From: UBA2730 sp022793235
GTDB lineage: Bacteria > Bacillota_I > Bacilli_A > RF39 > UBA660
NCBI GenBank assembly: GCA_949745755.1
Contig: CATJZL010000026.1
Coordinates: forward strand, 1-17,031
DNA length: 17,031 nt
Direction of reading: 5' to 3'
A program made the position numbers and the translations under genes. How positions within the stretch are numbered: position 1 is the stretch's first letter; every line of letters starts with the position of its first letter. Of the stretch, positions 7,914 through 15,271 are shown piece by piece. Under the pieces are notes generated by a model that worked only from the letters and a program-made list of their open reading frames with translations, did not search any database and was not told the DNA's origin.

Positions 7914-8101
7914 TTAGATGTAGTCTCCACTTAGAGGAAGTGGACTATATAGTTTATTTTAAACTAGTATTTCTCATGTATCTTAGTAGTTATTTTACTT
8001 ATAATGATTGTTATTAAAAATAATATGTATTAGGGGTATTTGGGTTAATAATAATAACATCAAGAAATGTCCAACCAAAATAAGTTGGAGACATCATCTA
8101 A
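7914..8101. mobile_element. MITE-like element, about 188 bp, with bulged-hairpin inverted ends
   Basis: The left end TTAGATGTAGTCTCCACTTA (7914-7933) and the reverse complement of the right end (8101-8081, beginning TTAGATGATGTCTCCAAC) match at about 18 of 21 aligned positions, so they are imperfect terminal inverted repeats. Each end also folds on itself. At the left, 7921-7932 pairs with 7938-7947 around loop AGAGG with a CT bulge at 7925-7926. At the right, 8067-8075 pairs with 8084-8094 with an AG bulge at 8089-8090. In both the bulge lies 4 bp from the hairpin base, in mirror-image position. The interior is AT-rich, non-coding and has a further small hairpin at 7950-7966. No transposase is present, and a clear target duplication is not seen (only TA/TTA-like flanks). 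The exact ends are uncertain; TG...CA ends at 7919 and 8096 are also possible. Confidence 0.5.
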
Positions 8102-8284
8102 TATGGAGTAATTTTGATTCTGTCTTTTTTGTTTTAGCATATCTTAGACAAAGTCAATTACAAAATTTTAGAGTGATTCTTAAGTATTTAGTTAAAAATA
8201 TATCTAATTCTTATTCTTTTCTCTTTTTTCTTGGATAAATGGAGTAATTTTCACTTTATTTTCACTAAAATGCTTTTAAAACTC
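8102..8284. other. AT-rich stretch without a recognisable gene
   Basis: No convincing gene, RNA or terminator is seen here. A 76-codon frame across 8008-8238 crosses the right end of the MITE-like element, has no ribosome-binding site and no family features, so I do not call it. The 12-base string TGGAGTAATTTT occurs twice, at 8104-8115 and 8240-8251. The stretch may be the decayed remainder of a former gene. Confidence 0.4.
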
Positions 8285-8312
8285 TTGTATTATAACGATA
8301 TTATAGTATAAT
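8285..8312 (+). promoter_or_regulatory. Sigma-A-type promoter of the transporter gene
   Basis: TTGTAT (8285-8290), a 16-base spacer and consensus TATAAT (8307-8312). Transcription should start near 8319, so the in-frame ATG at 8311, which overlaps the -10, cannot be the translation start. Confidence 0.75.
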
Positions 8313-8331
8313 GAGAGTGGGAGGAGAGATT

Positions 8332-9738
8332 ATGAAAAGACATAATGCACTTAAAGTTGTTTTATGTACATTAGCAGTATTTTTATTACTTACTTGGATT
8401 TTACCTACAGCTTATTTTCAAACTAGTTATGTAACACAAGGTCGTATACAGATGGGATTATTCGATATTGTAAATTATCCTATGACAGCTTTACAATATT
8501 TTGGGTATGTACCTGTTTATGTCTTGATAGTAGGTGGCTTTTATGGTGTTTTGAATTGTATTAGTGCTTATAGAATCTTACTTGATAAGCTTGCTAATAA
8601 ATTTAAGAGTCATTCTATGATTGCTATTTCTATTATCATGATACTATTTGCTGTTATTACTTCCATTTGTGGTTTAAATTATGGTTTACTATTATTTTTC
8701 CCATTTGTTATTTCGTTAGTATTCTTAATGGGATATGATAAAATAGTTGCTATATTTACTACTGTTGGAAGTGTTTGTGTAGGTCTTATGGGAACAACCC
8801 TTGCTTACAATAATACAGGTGTACTTGCAAGTGTTTTATCTCTTGATGTATATGATGGGATTGTTACTAAAATTATTATTTTAGTTCTTGGTCTTATTCT
8901 TCTTATTTTTAATACTATGATGTATATTAAGAAGATGCCTAAAAAGTCAAGTGATAATGAACTTCTTAATTATGTACCTGAACAGGTGAAGGCTAAAGAT
9001 AGTAAGAATGTAAAAGTTTGGCCTTTAGTTCTTGTACTTGATGTTCTATTATTAATTATGATACTTGCCTTTATATCTTGGTCTGGTGTATTCAAACTAG
9101 ATATATTTGATACTGCTACTAGTGCTGTAACAGGATTTAAAATAGGAGGATTTACATTATTTGGTAAATTACTTGGTACAGTTAATTCATTTGGAAATTG
9201 GTCGCTTACAGAACTTAATTTATGTATTTTGATGGCTACTATTCTGTTAGCTCTTATTTATAAAATTAAGTTTAATGATTTATTACAAAAATTTATTAAA
9301 GGTGGAAAAGAAGCTTTACAACCTGCAGTTATTCTTTTACTTATTTATACAGGTTTAGTAATTGTTACTTATCATCCATTCCAATTAGTTATTTATAAAT
9401 CTATAATTGAATTGACTAAAGGGTTTAATGCTTTTACTGCCAGTTTGGTAGCTATGCTTGCAAGTATATTTAATGCAGATCCTATGTATACATTTAATTC
9501 TGCTGTTCCATATTTGGTTAGTATTGTAAAAGATAAGAATGTTTATACTATTATTTGGGTGATATTCCAATCTATATATGGATTTGTTATGTTACTTGCA
9601 CCTACTAGTGTAGTACTTATGGCTACTTTGGCTTACTTAAATGTATCTTTTAAAGAATGGTTTAAAAATATTTGGAAACTTGCTTTAGAGATACTTGTTA
9701 TATTACTAATTTTATTTACTATATTAGTACTTATATAA
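8332..9738 (+). CDS. YfcC/AbgT-clan membrane transporter (about 12 helices)
   Basis: The 468-residue protein has about 11-12 hydrophobic segments (near 8-27, 57-76, 96-113, 117-134, 137-158, 177-198, 230-250, 295-311, 330-348, 367-381, 403-437 and 448-468). The N-terminus (LLLTWILPTAYF) resembles the LTWIVPAGEF-like start of YfcC-type permeases. The C-terminal APTSVVLMATLAYLNVSFKE resembles the conserved NPTSGxLMAxLAxAxVxY segment of that ion-transporter clan, which includes dicarboxylate, arginine/ornithine and p-aminobenzoyl-glutamate carriers. It is therefore probably an inner-membrane secondary transporter of an organic or amino acid; the substrate is not readable. The start at 8332 follows GGAGGAGA (8320-8327). 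It has its own promoter and terminator, so it is a single-gene unit inserted between lysS and clpC. Confidence 0.7.
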   Translation: MKRHNALKVVLCTLAVFLLLTWILPTAYFQTSYVTQGRIQMGLFDIVNYPMTALQYFGYVPVYVLIVGGFYGVLNCISAYRILLDKLANKFKSHSMIAISIIMILFAVITSICGLNYGLLLFFPFVISLVFLMGYDKIVAIFTTVGSVCVGLMGTTLAYNNTGVLASVLSLDVYDGIVTKIIILVLGLILLIFNTMMYIKKMPKKSSDNELLNYVPEQVKAKDSKNVKVWPLVLVLDVLLLIMILAFISWSGVFKLDIFDTATSAVTGFKIGGFTLFGKLLGTVNSFGNWSLTELNLCILMATILLALIYKIKFNDLLQKFIKGGKEALQPAVILLLIYTGLVIVTYHPFQLVIYKSIIELTKGFNAFTASLVAMLASIFNADPMYTFNSAVPYLVSIVKDKNVYTIIWVIFQSIYGFVMLLAPTSVVLMATLAYLNVSFKEWFKNIWKLALEILVILLILFTILVLI

Positions 9739-9745
9739 TTAAATT

Positions 9746-9769
9746 GAAGTCTTTGGACTTCTTTTTTTT
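9746..9769 (+). terminator. Terminator of the transporter gene
   Basis: GAAGTC (9746-9751) pairs with GACTTC (9756-9761) around a TTTG loop and is followed by eight T (9762-9769). This is a clear intrinsic terminator. Confidence 0.85.
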
Positions 9770-9794
9770 GTCACTTTTTTTGGAACATAATTTA

Positions 9795-9824
9795 TTGCCT
9801 TTTTGGTTAAAATAAACATAAAAT
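9795..9824 (+). promoter_or_regulatory. Probable clpC promoter
   Basis: TTGCCT (9795-9800), an 18-base spacer and TAAAAT (9819-9824). I looked for a CtsR heptanucleotide repeat and for the CIRCE inverted repeat around it and found neither, so heat-shock control of the usual Firmicute kind is not evident. Confidence 0.5.
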
Positions 9825-9847
9825 GTAATAGAAAGGGAGAGATAAAT

Positions 9848-12148
9848 ATGTTTTCAAAATTTAGTGAAGAAGCTCAAAAAGCCTTATTACTTGCAAAAGA
9901 TGAAATGGTTCAATTAAAACATCCTTATGTGGGAAGTGAACATTTATTCTTAGCGATTCTTTCTAATAAGAAACAATTTATTACTAATAAATTAAAGAGT
10001 TTTGATATTACTTATGAAACTTTTAGAGATGAGATTGTTCGTGTTGTTGGGATGGGGAGTAAATCTAATAATTGGTTTTTATATACACCTTTATTAAAAA
10101 AAATAATTGAGAATGCTATATTTGATACAAAAGAAAAGGGAATAAAAGAGGTTGGTGTGGAACAATTATTTCTATCAATGCTTGAAGAAGGAGATGGTGT
10201 TGCTATTCGAATTCTTATAGGTATGGGAATTGATATAGATTCTTTATATAATGAATTTAATAGTAAGCTTTTAGTTAAAAAAAATAAAAAAGAGAAGAGA
10301 CTTATTGTGAATGAGTTTTCTGTTAATTTTAATAAAAAAGCCATGTCTAAAGAAATAGATCCTGTTGTATGTAGAGATATGGAAGTAAATCGAATTATTG
10401 AAATTCTTTCTCGTAGATGTAAAAATAATCCGTTATTAATAGGAGAGGCTGGGGTTGGAAAAACTGCTATTGTTGAAGAAATTTCTCGTAGAATAGTCAA
10501 TGGTGATGTACCTAAATTTCTACAAAATAAAAAAATATTATCTATTTCTATTGCAAGTTTGGTAGCTGGTACTAAATATCGTGGAGAATTTGAAGAGAGA
10601 ATAAATAAAATATTGAAAGAGGTAGAAAGTGATGGTAATATTATTTTATTTATAGATGAGATACATACTATTGTTGGTGCAGGAGGAGCAGAGGGTGCAA
10701 TAGATGCTTCTAATATTTTGAAACCTAGTCTTGCACGTGGACAGATTCGGATTATTGGTGCTACAACTACAGGTGAATATAAGCAAAGTATAGAAAAAGA
10801 TAAGGCACTTGATCGAAGATTTCAAAAGGTAGAGGTTAAAGAACCTACTTGTGATAGTACATTAGAAATACTTATGAGTCTTAGACCTATTTATTCTGAT
10901 TATCATCATGTTAAGATTAGTGATGATGTACTTTCTTATATTGTTCAATTAACAGATCGTTATATTTGTAATCAAAAAAATCCCGATAAATCTATTGATA
11001 TTTTAGATGAGGTTTGTGCTAAAGCAAGTCTTAATGTTGGGAAGGTAGAAAGAGAAGTTAAAGATTTGAATAAAAAACTTAAAAGTATTATTAAAAGTAA
11101 AAATGATGCTGTTATGAATCAGGATTTTAAAAAGGCTGCCTTTCTTAAGAATGAACAATGTGTTTTAGAGGATTTAATAAATAGAAAAACATTAAAGTCT
11201 TGTAGAAATGTTAAGATGGTTACTATTACTAAAAAGCAAGTGTCTGAAGTGGTTGAGCTAAAAACTAAAATACCTATATATGAAATAAGTAAGAATAATA
11301 ATGTTATTGTTAATAAATTAAGGAAGAGGCTTACTTCTGCTATTGTTGGACAGGAAGAGATTATTGAAGATTTGTGTAATTTTACTAAACTTATGAAGTC
11401 TGGTATTTCTCGTGATCGGGCACATTCCTTTTTACTTGTGGGTTCTACAGGTTGTGGGAAAACTATGCTTGTTAAAGAATATGCAGAAGGTTTATTTGGT
11501 GGTGATAATTTTATTCGACTTGATATGAGCGAATATAAAGAAGAGCATTCTATTAGTAAAATCATAGGCTCTCCTCCTGGATATGTGGGTTATGATGATA
11601 TGAATTTTGTTTTAGAAAAAGTAAGAAATAATCCACATTCTGTTTTGCTTCTTGATGAGGTTGAAAAGGCTCATCCTTCTGTTGTTAAACTTTTTTTACA
11701 AGTACTTGATGATGGTGTTATGCATGATGCTTTAGGAAGAGAAATCAATTTTAAAAATACTATTATTTTTATGACTTCTAATATTGGATGTGGAAAAAAG
11801 AATTTAGGTTTTAATGAGGTGAATACAAATACAGATATGAAAGATTTCTTTTCTGTGGAATTTTTAAATCGTGTTGATAAAGTATTTACTTTTAAATCTA
11901 TAAGTTATGATAATATGAAAAAGATTGTTGTTACTAAATTAAAAACTATGCAGAATGAGTATAATAAGAAGAATATTGTTCTTTCTTTTTCAACAGATAT
12001 TGTGGATAAAATAATTAAAAAGAGTAACTATTTGGAATATGGTGCTAGGAAAGTAGATAAAATCATTGAGGATGTCATTAATAGATATATACTTGATATG
12101 ATTATTAATGGTAAAAATGAGATTTGTCTTATGGGACTAGAAGTATAA
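9848..12148 (+). CDS. clpC: ClpC-type AAA+ unfoldase (Clp protease ATPase subunit)
   Basis: ClpC unfolds proteins and feeds them to ClpP. The 766-residue protein shows an N-terminal Clp repeat domain (about 1-145, starting FSKFSEEAQKALLLAKDE), and D1 with Walker A GEAGVGKT (199-206), Walker B ILFIDEIH (266-273) and ALDRRFQ (320-326). A short UVR-containing middle domain (about 400-440) follows. D2 has Walker A GSTGCGKT (532-539), Walker B VLLLDEVEK (599-607), TSNIG (643-647) and sensor-2 YGAR (731-734). LGF at 653-655 occupies the ClpP-docking loop, so a protease role is likely. The segment between LGF and the VEFLNRVD motif is about 10 residues shorter than in B. subtilis ClpC, where MGELKRAFRPEF occurs, and total length is below the usual 810 or so. 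ATG 9848 follows AGGGAG (9834-9839); the earlier in-frame ATG at 9803 is in the promoter. ctsR, mcsA and mcsB, normally upstream, are absent. Confidence 0.9.
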   Translation: MFSKFSEEAQKALLLAKDEMVQLKHPYVGSEHLFLAILSNKKQFITNKLKSFDITYETFRDEIVRVVGMGSKSNNWFLYTPLLKKIIENAIFDTKEKGIKEVGVEQLFLSMLEEGDGVAIRILIGMGIDIDSLYNEFNSKLLVKKNKKEKRLIVNEFSVNFNKKAMSKEIDPVVCRDMEVNRIIEILSRRCKNNPLLIGEAGVGKTAIVEEISRRIVNGDVPKFLQNKKILSISIASLVAGTKYRGEFEERINKILKEVESDGNIILFIDEIHTIVGAGGAEGAIDASNILKPSLARGQIRIIGATTTGEYKQSIEKDKALDRRFQKVEVKEPTCDSTLEILMSLRPIYSDYHHVKISDDVLSYIVQLTDRYICNQKNPDKSIDILDEVCAKASLNVGKVEREVKDLNKKLKSIIKSKNDAVMNQDFKKAAFLKNEQCVLEDLINRKTLKSCRNVKMVTITKKQVSEVVELKTKIPIYEISKNNNVIVNKLRKRLTSAIVGQEEIIEDLCNFTKLMKSGISRDRAHSFLLVGSTGCGKTMLVKEYAEGLFGGDNFIRLDMSEYKEEHSISKIIGSPPGYVGYDDMNFVLEKVRNNPHSVLLLDEVEKAHPSVVKLFLQVLDDGVMHDALGREINFKNTIIFMTSNIGCGKKNLGFNEVNTNTDMKDFFSVEFLNRVDKVFTFKSISYDNMKKIVVTKLKTMQNEYNKKNIVLSFSTDIVDKIIKKSNYLEYGARKVDKIIEDVINRYILDMIINGKNEICLMGLEV

Positions 12149-12170
12149 ATTTTTCATAATTCTTTTAGAC

Positions 12171-12213
12171 AAAAAAAGAATAATCAAACTTAAATTTTTT
12201 GATTATTCTTTTT
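12171..12213. terminator. Bidirectional terminator between clpC and the orphan gene
   Basis: A perfect 16-bp inverted repeat (12173-12188 with 12198-12213, core AAGAATAATCAAA) encloses a 9-base loop and has A/T tails giving a U run on both strands. It separates two convergent genes. Confidence 0.85.
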
Positions 12214-12652
12214 ATAGTGTATGATTATTTTTATTTATTAAATTTTGTTCATATTTTTGTTTTATCTTTTGTAATGTATTGTTTAATCCCATAATTTCTT
12301 CTTTATATATATTTTGATCAATTTTTCTAATACTGTAACTTCCTACTATTTTATAATTTTGAAATTTTGTTATATTGTTTTTCACATAATTCATTTGTCT
12401 TTCTGTAATGATTTCTGGTAGATAAAAAATCAATGTAGATTCTTCTTCCGTTGTTTTTAGTGAAAGATGTCCATCTTCTGCTATTTCAAGTGGTGCTATT
12501 TGATGCTCTTCTTCTGAAAATTTATATCCTAAATCATATTTATCTGAGAAAGATTGATAACCACTTAGGTGATATTCATCTTCAGTTATATCTAACTCAA
12601 ACTTTTCTTCTTCTATTGTTTTATTTGGTATTATAATTAATTTACCTTTCAT
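12212..12652 (-). CDS. Orphan acidic protein of unknown function
   Basis: I do not recognise this 146-residue protein. It is soluble-looking (no signal peptide or membrane helix) and rich in Glu, Ile and Lys. A beta-like N-terminal start (KGKLIIIPNKTIEEEKFEL) is followed by an acidic middle with repeated Glu triplets (near 14-16, 47-49 and 69-71) and a lysine-rich, possibly coiled-coil C-terminus (about 112-143). That it is a real gene is supported by AGGAGA about 7 bases upstream of the ATG, a TATAAT further upstream, and a strong shared terminator at its 3' end. It is transcribed divergently from cysS, with about 60-115 bases between starts, and convergently with clpC. It occupies the place where radA-disA-ispDF-gltX-cysE lie in B. 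subtilis. Confidence 0.75.
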   Translation of the reverse strand: MKGKLIIIPNKTIEEEKFELDITEDEYHLSGYQSFSDKYDLGYKFSEEEHQIAPLEIAEDGHLSLKTTEEESTLIFYLPEIITERQMNYVKNNITKFQNYKIVGSYSIRKIDQNIYKEEIMGLNNTLQKIKQKYEQNLINKNNHTL

Positions 12653-12676
12653 AATTTTCTCCTTATCATTTATTTA

Positions 12677-12682
12677 ATTATA
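12677..12682 (-). promoter_or_regulatory. Probable -10 of the orphan minus-strand gene
   Basis: TATAAT on the minus strand lies 25 bases upstream of the ATG at 12652. The -35 at a 17-base spacing is weak (ATTTAC-like), so only the -10 is called. Confidence 0.45.
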
Positions 12683-12711
12683 CCTTATTTTTTGCTCAAG
12701 TAAATACTATT

Positions 12712-12738
12712 TTGTTTCTTTTGTTTCTATGGTATAAT
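12712..12738 (+). promoter_or_regulatory. Promoter of the cysS-mrnC-rlmB-sigma operon
   Basis: Extended -10 TGGTATAAT (12730-12738). The -35 is either TTGTTT (12712-12717, 15-base spacer) or TTTTGT (12710-12715, 17 bases). Transcription starts near 12745. The ATG at 12737 is within the -10 and cannot start CysRS. The leader is only about 20 bases, too short for a T-box. Confidence 0.65.
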
Positions 12739-12766
12739 GCATATATATTTAATGGATGGTGATACT

Positions 12767-14164
12767 GTGAAAATTTATAATACTTTAAGTAAACAAATTG
12801 AAGAATTTGTTCCAAAAGAAGAAGGTGTGGTTCGTATGTATACTTGTGGACCTACTGTTTATCATTTTGCTCATATTGGAAATTTACGTTCTTATATTTT
12901 TGAAGATATATTAGAAAAAGGATTAGAGATGCTTGGTTATAAAGTTTTGCGTGCTATGAATATTACAGATGTGGGTCATCTTACAAGTGATGCAGATACT
13001 GGTGAAGATAAAATGCTTAAAGGTGCTAGGCGTGAAAATAAAACTGTATATGAGATTGCTGATTTTTATACTAACGCTTTTTTTAATGATATGGAAGATT
13101 TAAATATTCGAAAACCTGTTATTGTTGAAAAGGCTAGTGATCATATTTCTACTTATATAAAAATGATAGAAAAAATGATAGATGATGGTTATGCTTATTT
13201 ATCGAATGGTAATGTTTATTTTGATGTATCTAAAGCAAAAGATTATTATCGGTTATTAGGTAAAAATCAGGAAGATTTGATGGTAGGAGTTAGAGATACA
13301 GTAGAAGAAGATGTATTTAAGAAAAATCCTGCTGATTTTGTACTTTGGTTTACTCTTTCTAAGTTTCAAGATCAAGTTATGAAATGGAATTCTCCTTGGG
13401 GTGTTGGTTATCCTGGGTGGCATATAGAGTGTTCTGGTATTTCTTATGAGACACTTGGAGAATATTTAGATATTCATTGTGGTGGTGTTGATAATATTTT
13501 TCCACATCATACAAATGAAATTGCTCAAAGTGAGGCCTATTTTGGTCATAAATGGTGTAATTATTGGTGTCATGGTGCACATTTAAATGATCAATCTGGA
13601 AAAATGAGTAAATCTAGTGGTGAGTTTTTAACTGTTTCTTTACTTAAAGAAAAAGGATATAGTCCACTTGATTATCGTTATTTTTGCCTTAATAGTCATT
13701 ATCGTAATCCTTTAGTTTTTAGCTATGAGTCTTTAGATATAGCTAAACAGGCGTTTACTAAATTAAAATCTAAGGTTAGAGCGTTATTAAAAGAAGGAGA
13801 GATTTTTGAAGAGCATGTTCTTTCTTATATGAATGAGTTTAAGGATGCATTTTCTAATGATATTAATACTTCTTTGATGCTTACAGTTTTATATGATGTT
13901 TTGAAAGATAGTACTTTGAATGATGCTACTAAATACTATTTAGTTGAAAAGATGGATGCTATTTTATCTTTAAATCTTACTGTATTTGAGGATGTTTCTA
14001 TACCTTCTTCTTTAGAGGATAAAATCTTGAAAAAAATAGATGAAAGAAATATAGCGAAAAAAAATAAAGATTTTCTTAAAGCAGATACAATAAGAGATGA
14101 ACTTTTAGAAATGCGAGTTAGGCTTATTGATACCAGAGAAGGTACTAAATATGAACTTATTTAG
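12767..14164 (+). CDS. cysS: Cysteinyl-tRNA synthetase (GTG start)
   Basis: CysRS charges tRNA-Cys. The 465-residue protein has the class I signatures: a zinc-ligand Cys27 in TCGPTVYHFAHIGN, the HIGH-equivalent HIGN at 36-39, WHIECSG (zinc Cys222), HH at 247-248, and KMSKS at 279-283. The GTG at 12767 is chosen because GGTGAT (12758-12763) lies at the correct distance and the product then begins (M)KIYNT, the normal CysRS N-terminus. ATG 12752 would add five residues and has no ribosome-binding site, and ATG 12737 is inside the promoter. It is first in an operon with mrnC 29 bases downstream, the order found in B. subtilis (cysS-mrnC-rlmB). Confidence 0.95.
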   Translation: MKIYNTLSKQIEEFVPKEEGVVRMYTCGPTVYHFAHIGNLRSYIFEDILEKGLEMLGYKVLRAMNITDVGHLTSDADTGEDKMLKGARRENKTVYEIADFYTNAFFNDMEDLNIRKPVIVEKASDHISTYIKMIEKMIDDGYAYLSNGNVYFDVSKAKDYYRLLGKNQEDLMVGVRDTVEEDVFKKNPADFVLWFTLSKFQDQVMKWNSPWGVGYPGWHIECSGISYETLGEYLDIHCGGVDNIFPHHTNEIAQSEAYFGHKWCNYWCHGAHLNDQSGKMSKSSGEFLTVSLLKEKGYSPLDYRYFCLNSHYRNPLVFSYESLDIAKQAFTKLKSKVRALLKEGEIFEEHVLSYMNEFKDAFSNDINTSLMLTVLYDVLKDSTLNDATKYYLVEKMDAILSLNLTVFEDVSIPSSLEDKILKKIDERNIAKKNKDFLKADTIRDELLEMRVRLIDTREGTKYELI

Positions 14165-14193
14165 AATTTTTTCTTTTTTGTTGAGGTGAATAT

Positions 14194-14577
14194 ATGAATG
14201 TAGTTGAGGTTAATGTACTTGTACTGGCTTATTTAGGTGATGTAATTTATGAAAGTTATGTTCGCCATTTTCTAGTGGAAAGTGGTATAAGTAATGTTGA
14301 GTCTTTGCAAAAAAATTCTGTTTCTTATGTGTCTGCTAAAGCACAGGCATCTTTTTTACAAGAACTCTCTAATGCAGATTTTTTTACGGAAGAAGAGCTT
14401 GCTGTTATTAGAAGAGCTCGTAATTATAAAAGTAATAGACATCCAAAAAACTGTGATATCGTAACTTATAAGCATGCTACGGGGTTAGAAGCGTTGCTTG
14501 GATATTTGGATTTAATGGGTGATCAAGATAGAATAAAATGTATTATGAAAACTATTTTAGGAGGAAAAGTATGTTAA
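14194..14577 (+). CDS. mrnC: Mini-ribonuclease III
   Basis: Mini-III is an RNase III catalytic domain without the double-strand RNA-binding domain. It matures 23S rRNA ends in Firmicutes. The 127-residue protein has the family signature LAYLGDVIYE with the catalytic Asp16, a FTEEELAVIRRARN segment with the conserved RRARN-KS block (73-80), and a second catalytic acidic residue at Glu99 in TGLEALLGYL. GAGGTGA at 14183-14189 supports the start. Its end overlaps the rlmB start by 7 bases, and its last codons contain the rlmB ribosome-binding site. Confidence 0.95.
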   Translation: MNVVEVNVLVLAYLGDVIYESYVRHFLVESGISNVESLQKNSVSYVSAKAQASFLQELSNADFFTEEELAVIRRARNYKSNRHPKNCDIVTYKHATGLEALLGYLDLMGDQDRIKCIMKTILGGKVC

Positions 14578-15266
14578 TTTATGGCAGAAATGTTTTTTAT
14601 GAAACTTTAAAATTTGCACCTAAAAGTGTTCGAAATATTATTATTCAGGAAGATATTCATGATAAAAATATCATTTCTATTATTAAAAAATATAATATTT
14701 CTTATAAATTCAGAAATAAGAAGGATATGGATAAGCTTGTAAATGGTATACATCAGGGTATAATTTTAGATGTTGTGGATTATGTTTATTATTCTTTTGA
14801 AGAGGAGATTTCTGTTGGTCGTTTTTTTGTTCTTCTTGATCATATTGAAGATGTACATAATTTAGGTGCTATTCTTAGAACGTGTGAAGCGGCTGGGGTA
14901 GATGGGATTATTGTTCCTAAAGATCGGTGTGCTCCCTTAAATGCTACTGTTATGAAGACTAGTGCAGCATCTTTGTTACGAACTAAGGTTATTCAAGTTC
15001 ATAATTTGGTTCAGACAATGGATATGCTTAAGAAAAATGGATTTTGGATTGTTGGTACAGACATGGATGGTGATGACTTTAAAACTATTGATTATAGTGG
15101 AAAGATTTGTTTAGTTATTGGTAATGAAGGTAGTGGTATGTCCAGACTTGTTCGTGAAAATTGTGATTTTATTGCTAGTATTCCTATGTATGGAGATATT
15201 AATAGTTTAAATGCCTCTGTTAGTGCTGGTATTATGATTTATGAGGTGATTCGCAACAGAAAGTAG
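14571..15266 (+). CDS. rlmB: 23S rRNA 2'-O-methyltransferase, TrmH/RlmB family
   Basis: This SPOUT-fold enzyme probably methylates a guanosine ribose in 23S rRNA (Gm2251 in E. coli numbering) with S-adenosylmethionine. The 231-residue protein has an N-terminal substrate-binding domain (1-75, starting LIYGRNVFYETL), then the three SPOUT motifs: motif 1 with DHIEDVHNLGAILRTCEAAG (90-109), motif 2 IGNEGSGM (183-190), and motif 3 IPMYGDINSLNASVSAGIM (204-222), which forms the knot. ATG 14571, 5 bases after AGGAGG, is used; the longer in-frame ATG at 14538 lies within mrnC and has no ribosome-binding site. A 5-base gap separates it from the sigma-factor gene. yacP, found between rlmB and sigH in B. 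subtilis, is missing. Confidence 0.93.
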   Translation: MLIYGRNVFYETLKFAPKSVRNIIIQEDIHDKNIISIIKKYNISYKFRNKKDMDKLVNGIHQGIILDVVDYVYYSFEEEISVGRFFVLLDHIEDVHNLGAILRTCEAAGVDGIIVPKDRCAPLNATVMKTSAASLLRTKVIQVHNLVQTMDMLKKNGFWIVGTDMDGDDFKTIDYSGKICLVIGNEGSGMSRLVRENCDFIASIPMYGDINSLNASVSAGIMIYEVIRNRK

Positions 15267-15271
15267 GGTAT

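Noticed and set aside
8008..8238. 76-codon plus-strand frame
   Set aside because: It crosses the right end of the MITE-like element, has no ribosome-binding site and no family-like features.
9800..9847. CtsR operator upstream of clpC
   Set aside because: GGTTAAA resembles one half-site, but the second half-site at the required spacing does not match.
10012..10500. 162-codon minus-strand frame
   Set aside because: It is entirely inside clpC on the opposite strand with no ribosome-binding site; it mirrors codon bias of the real gene.
11119..11565. 148-codon minus-strand frame
   Set aside because: Antisense shadow of clpC D2; no start signals or recognisable domain.
12739..12766. T-box riboswitch upstream of cysS
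   Set aside because: The transcribed leader is only about 20 bases, too short for any T-box structure.
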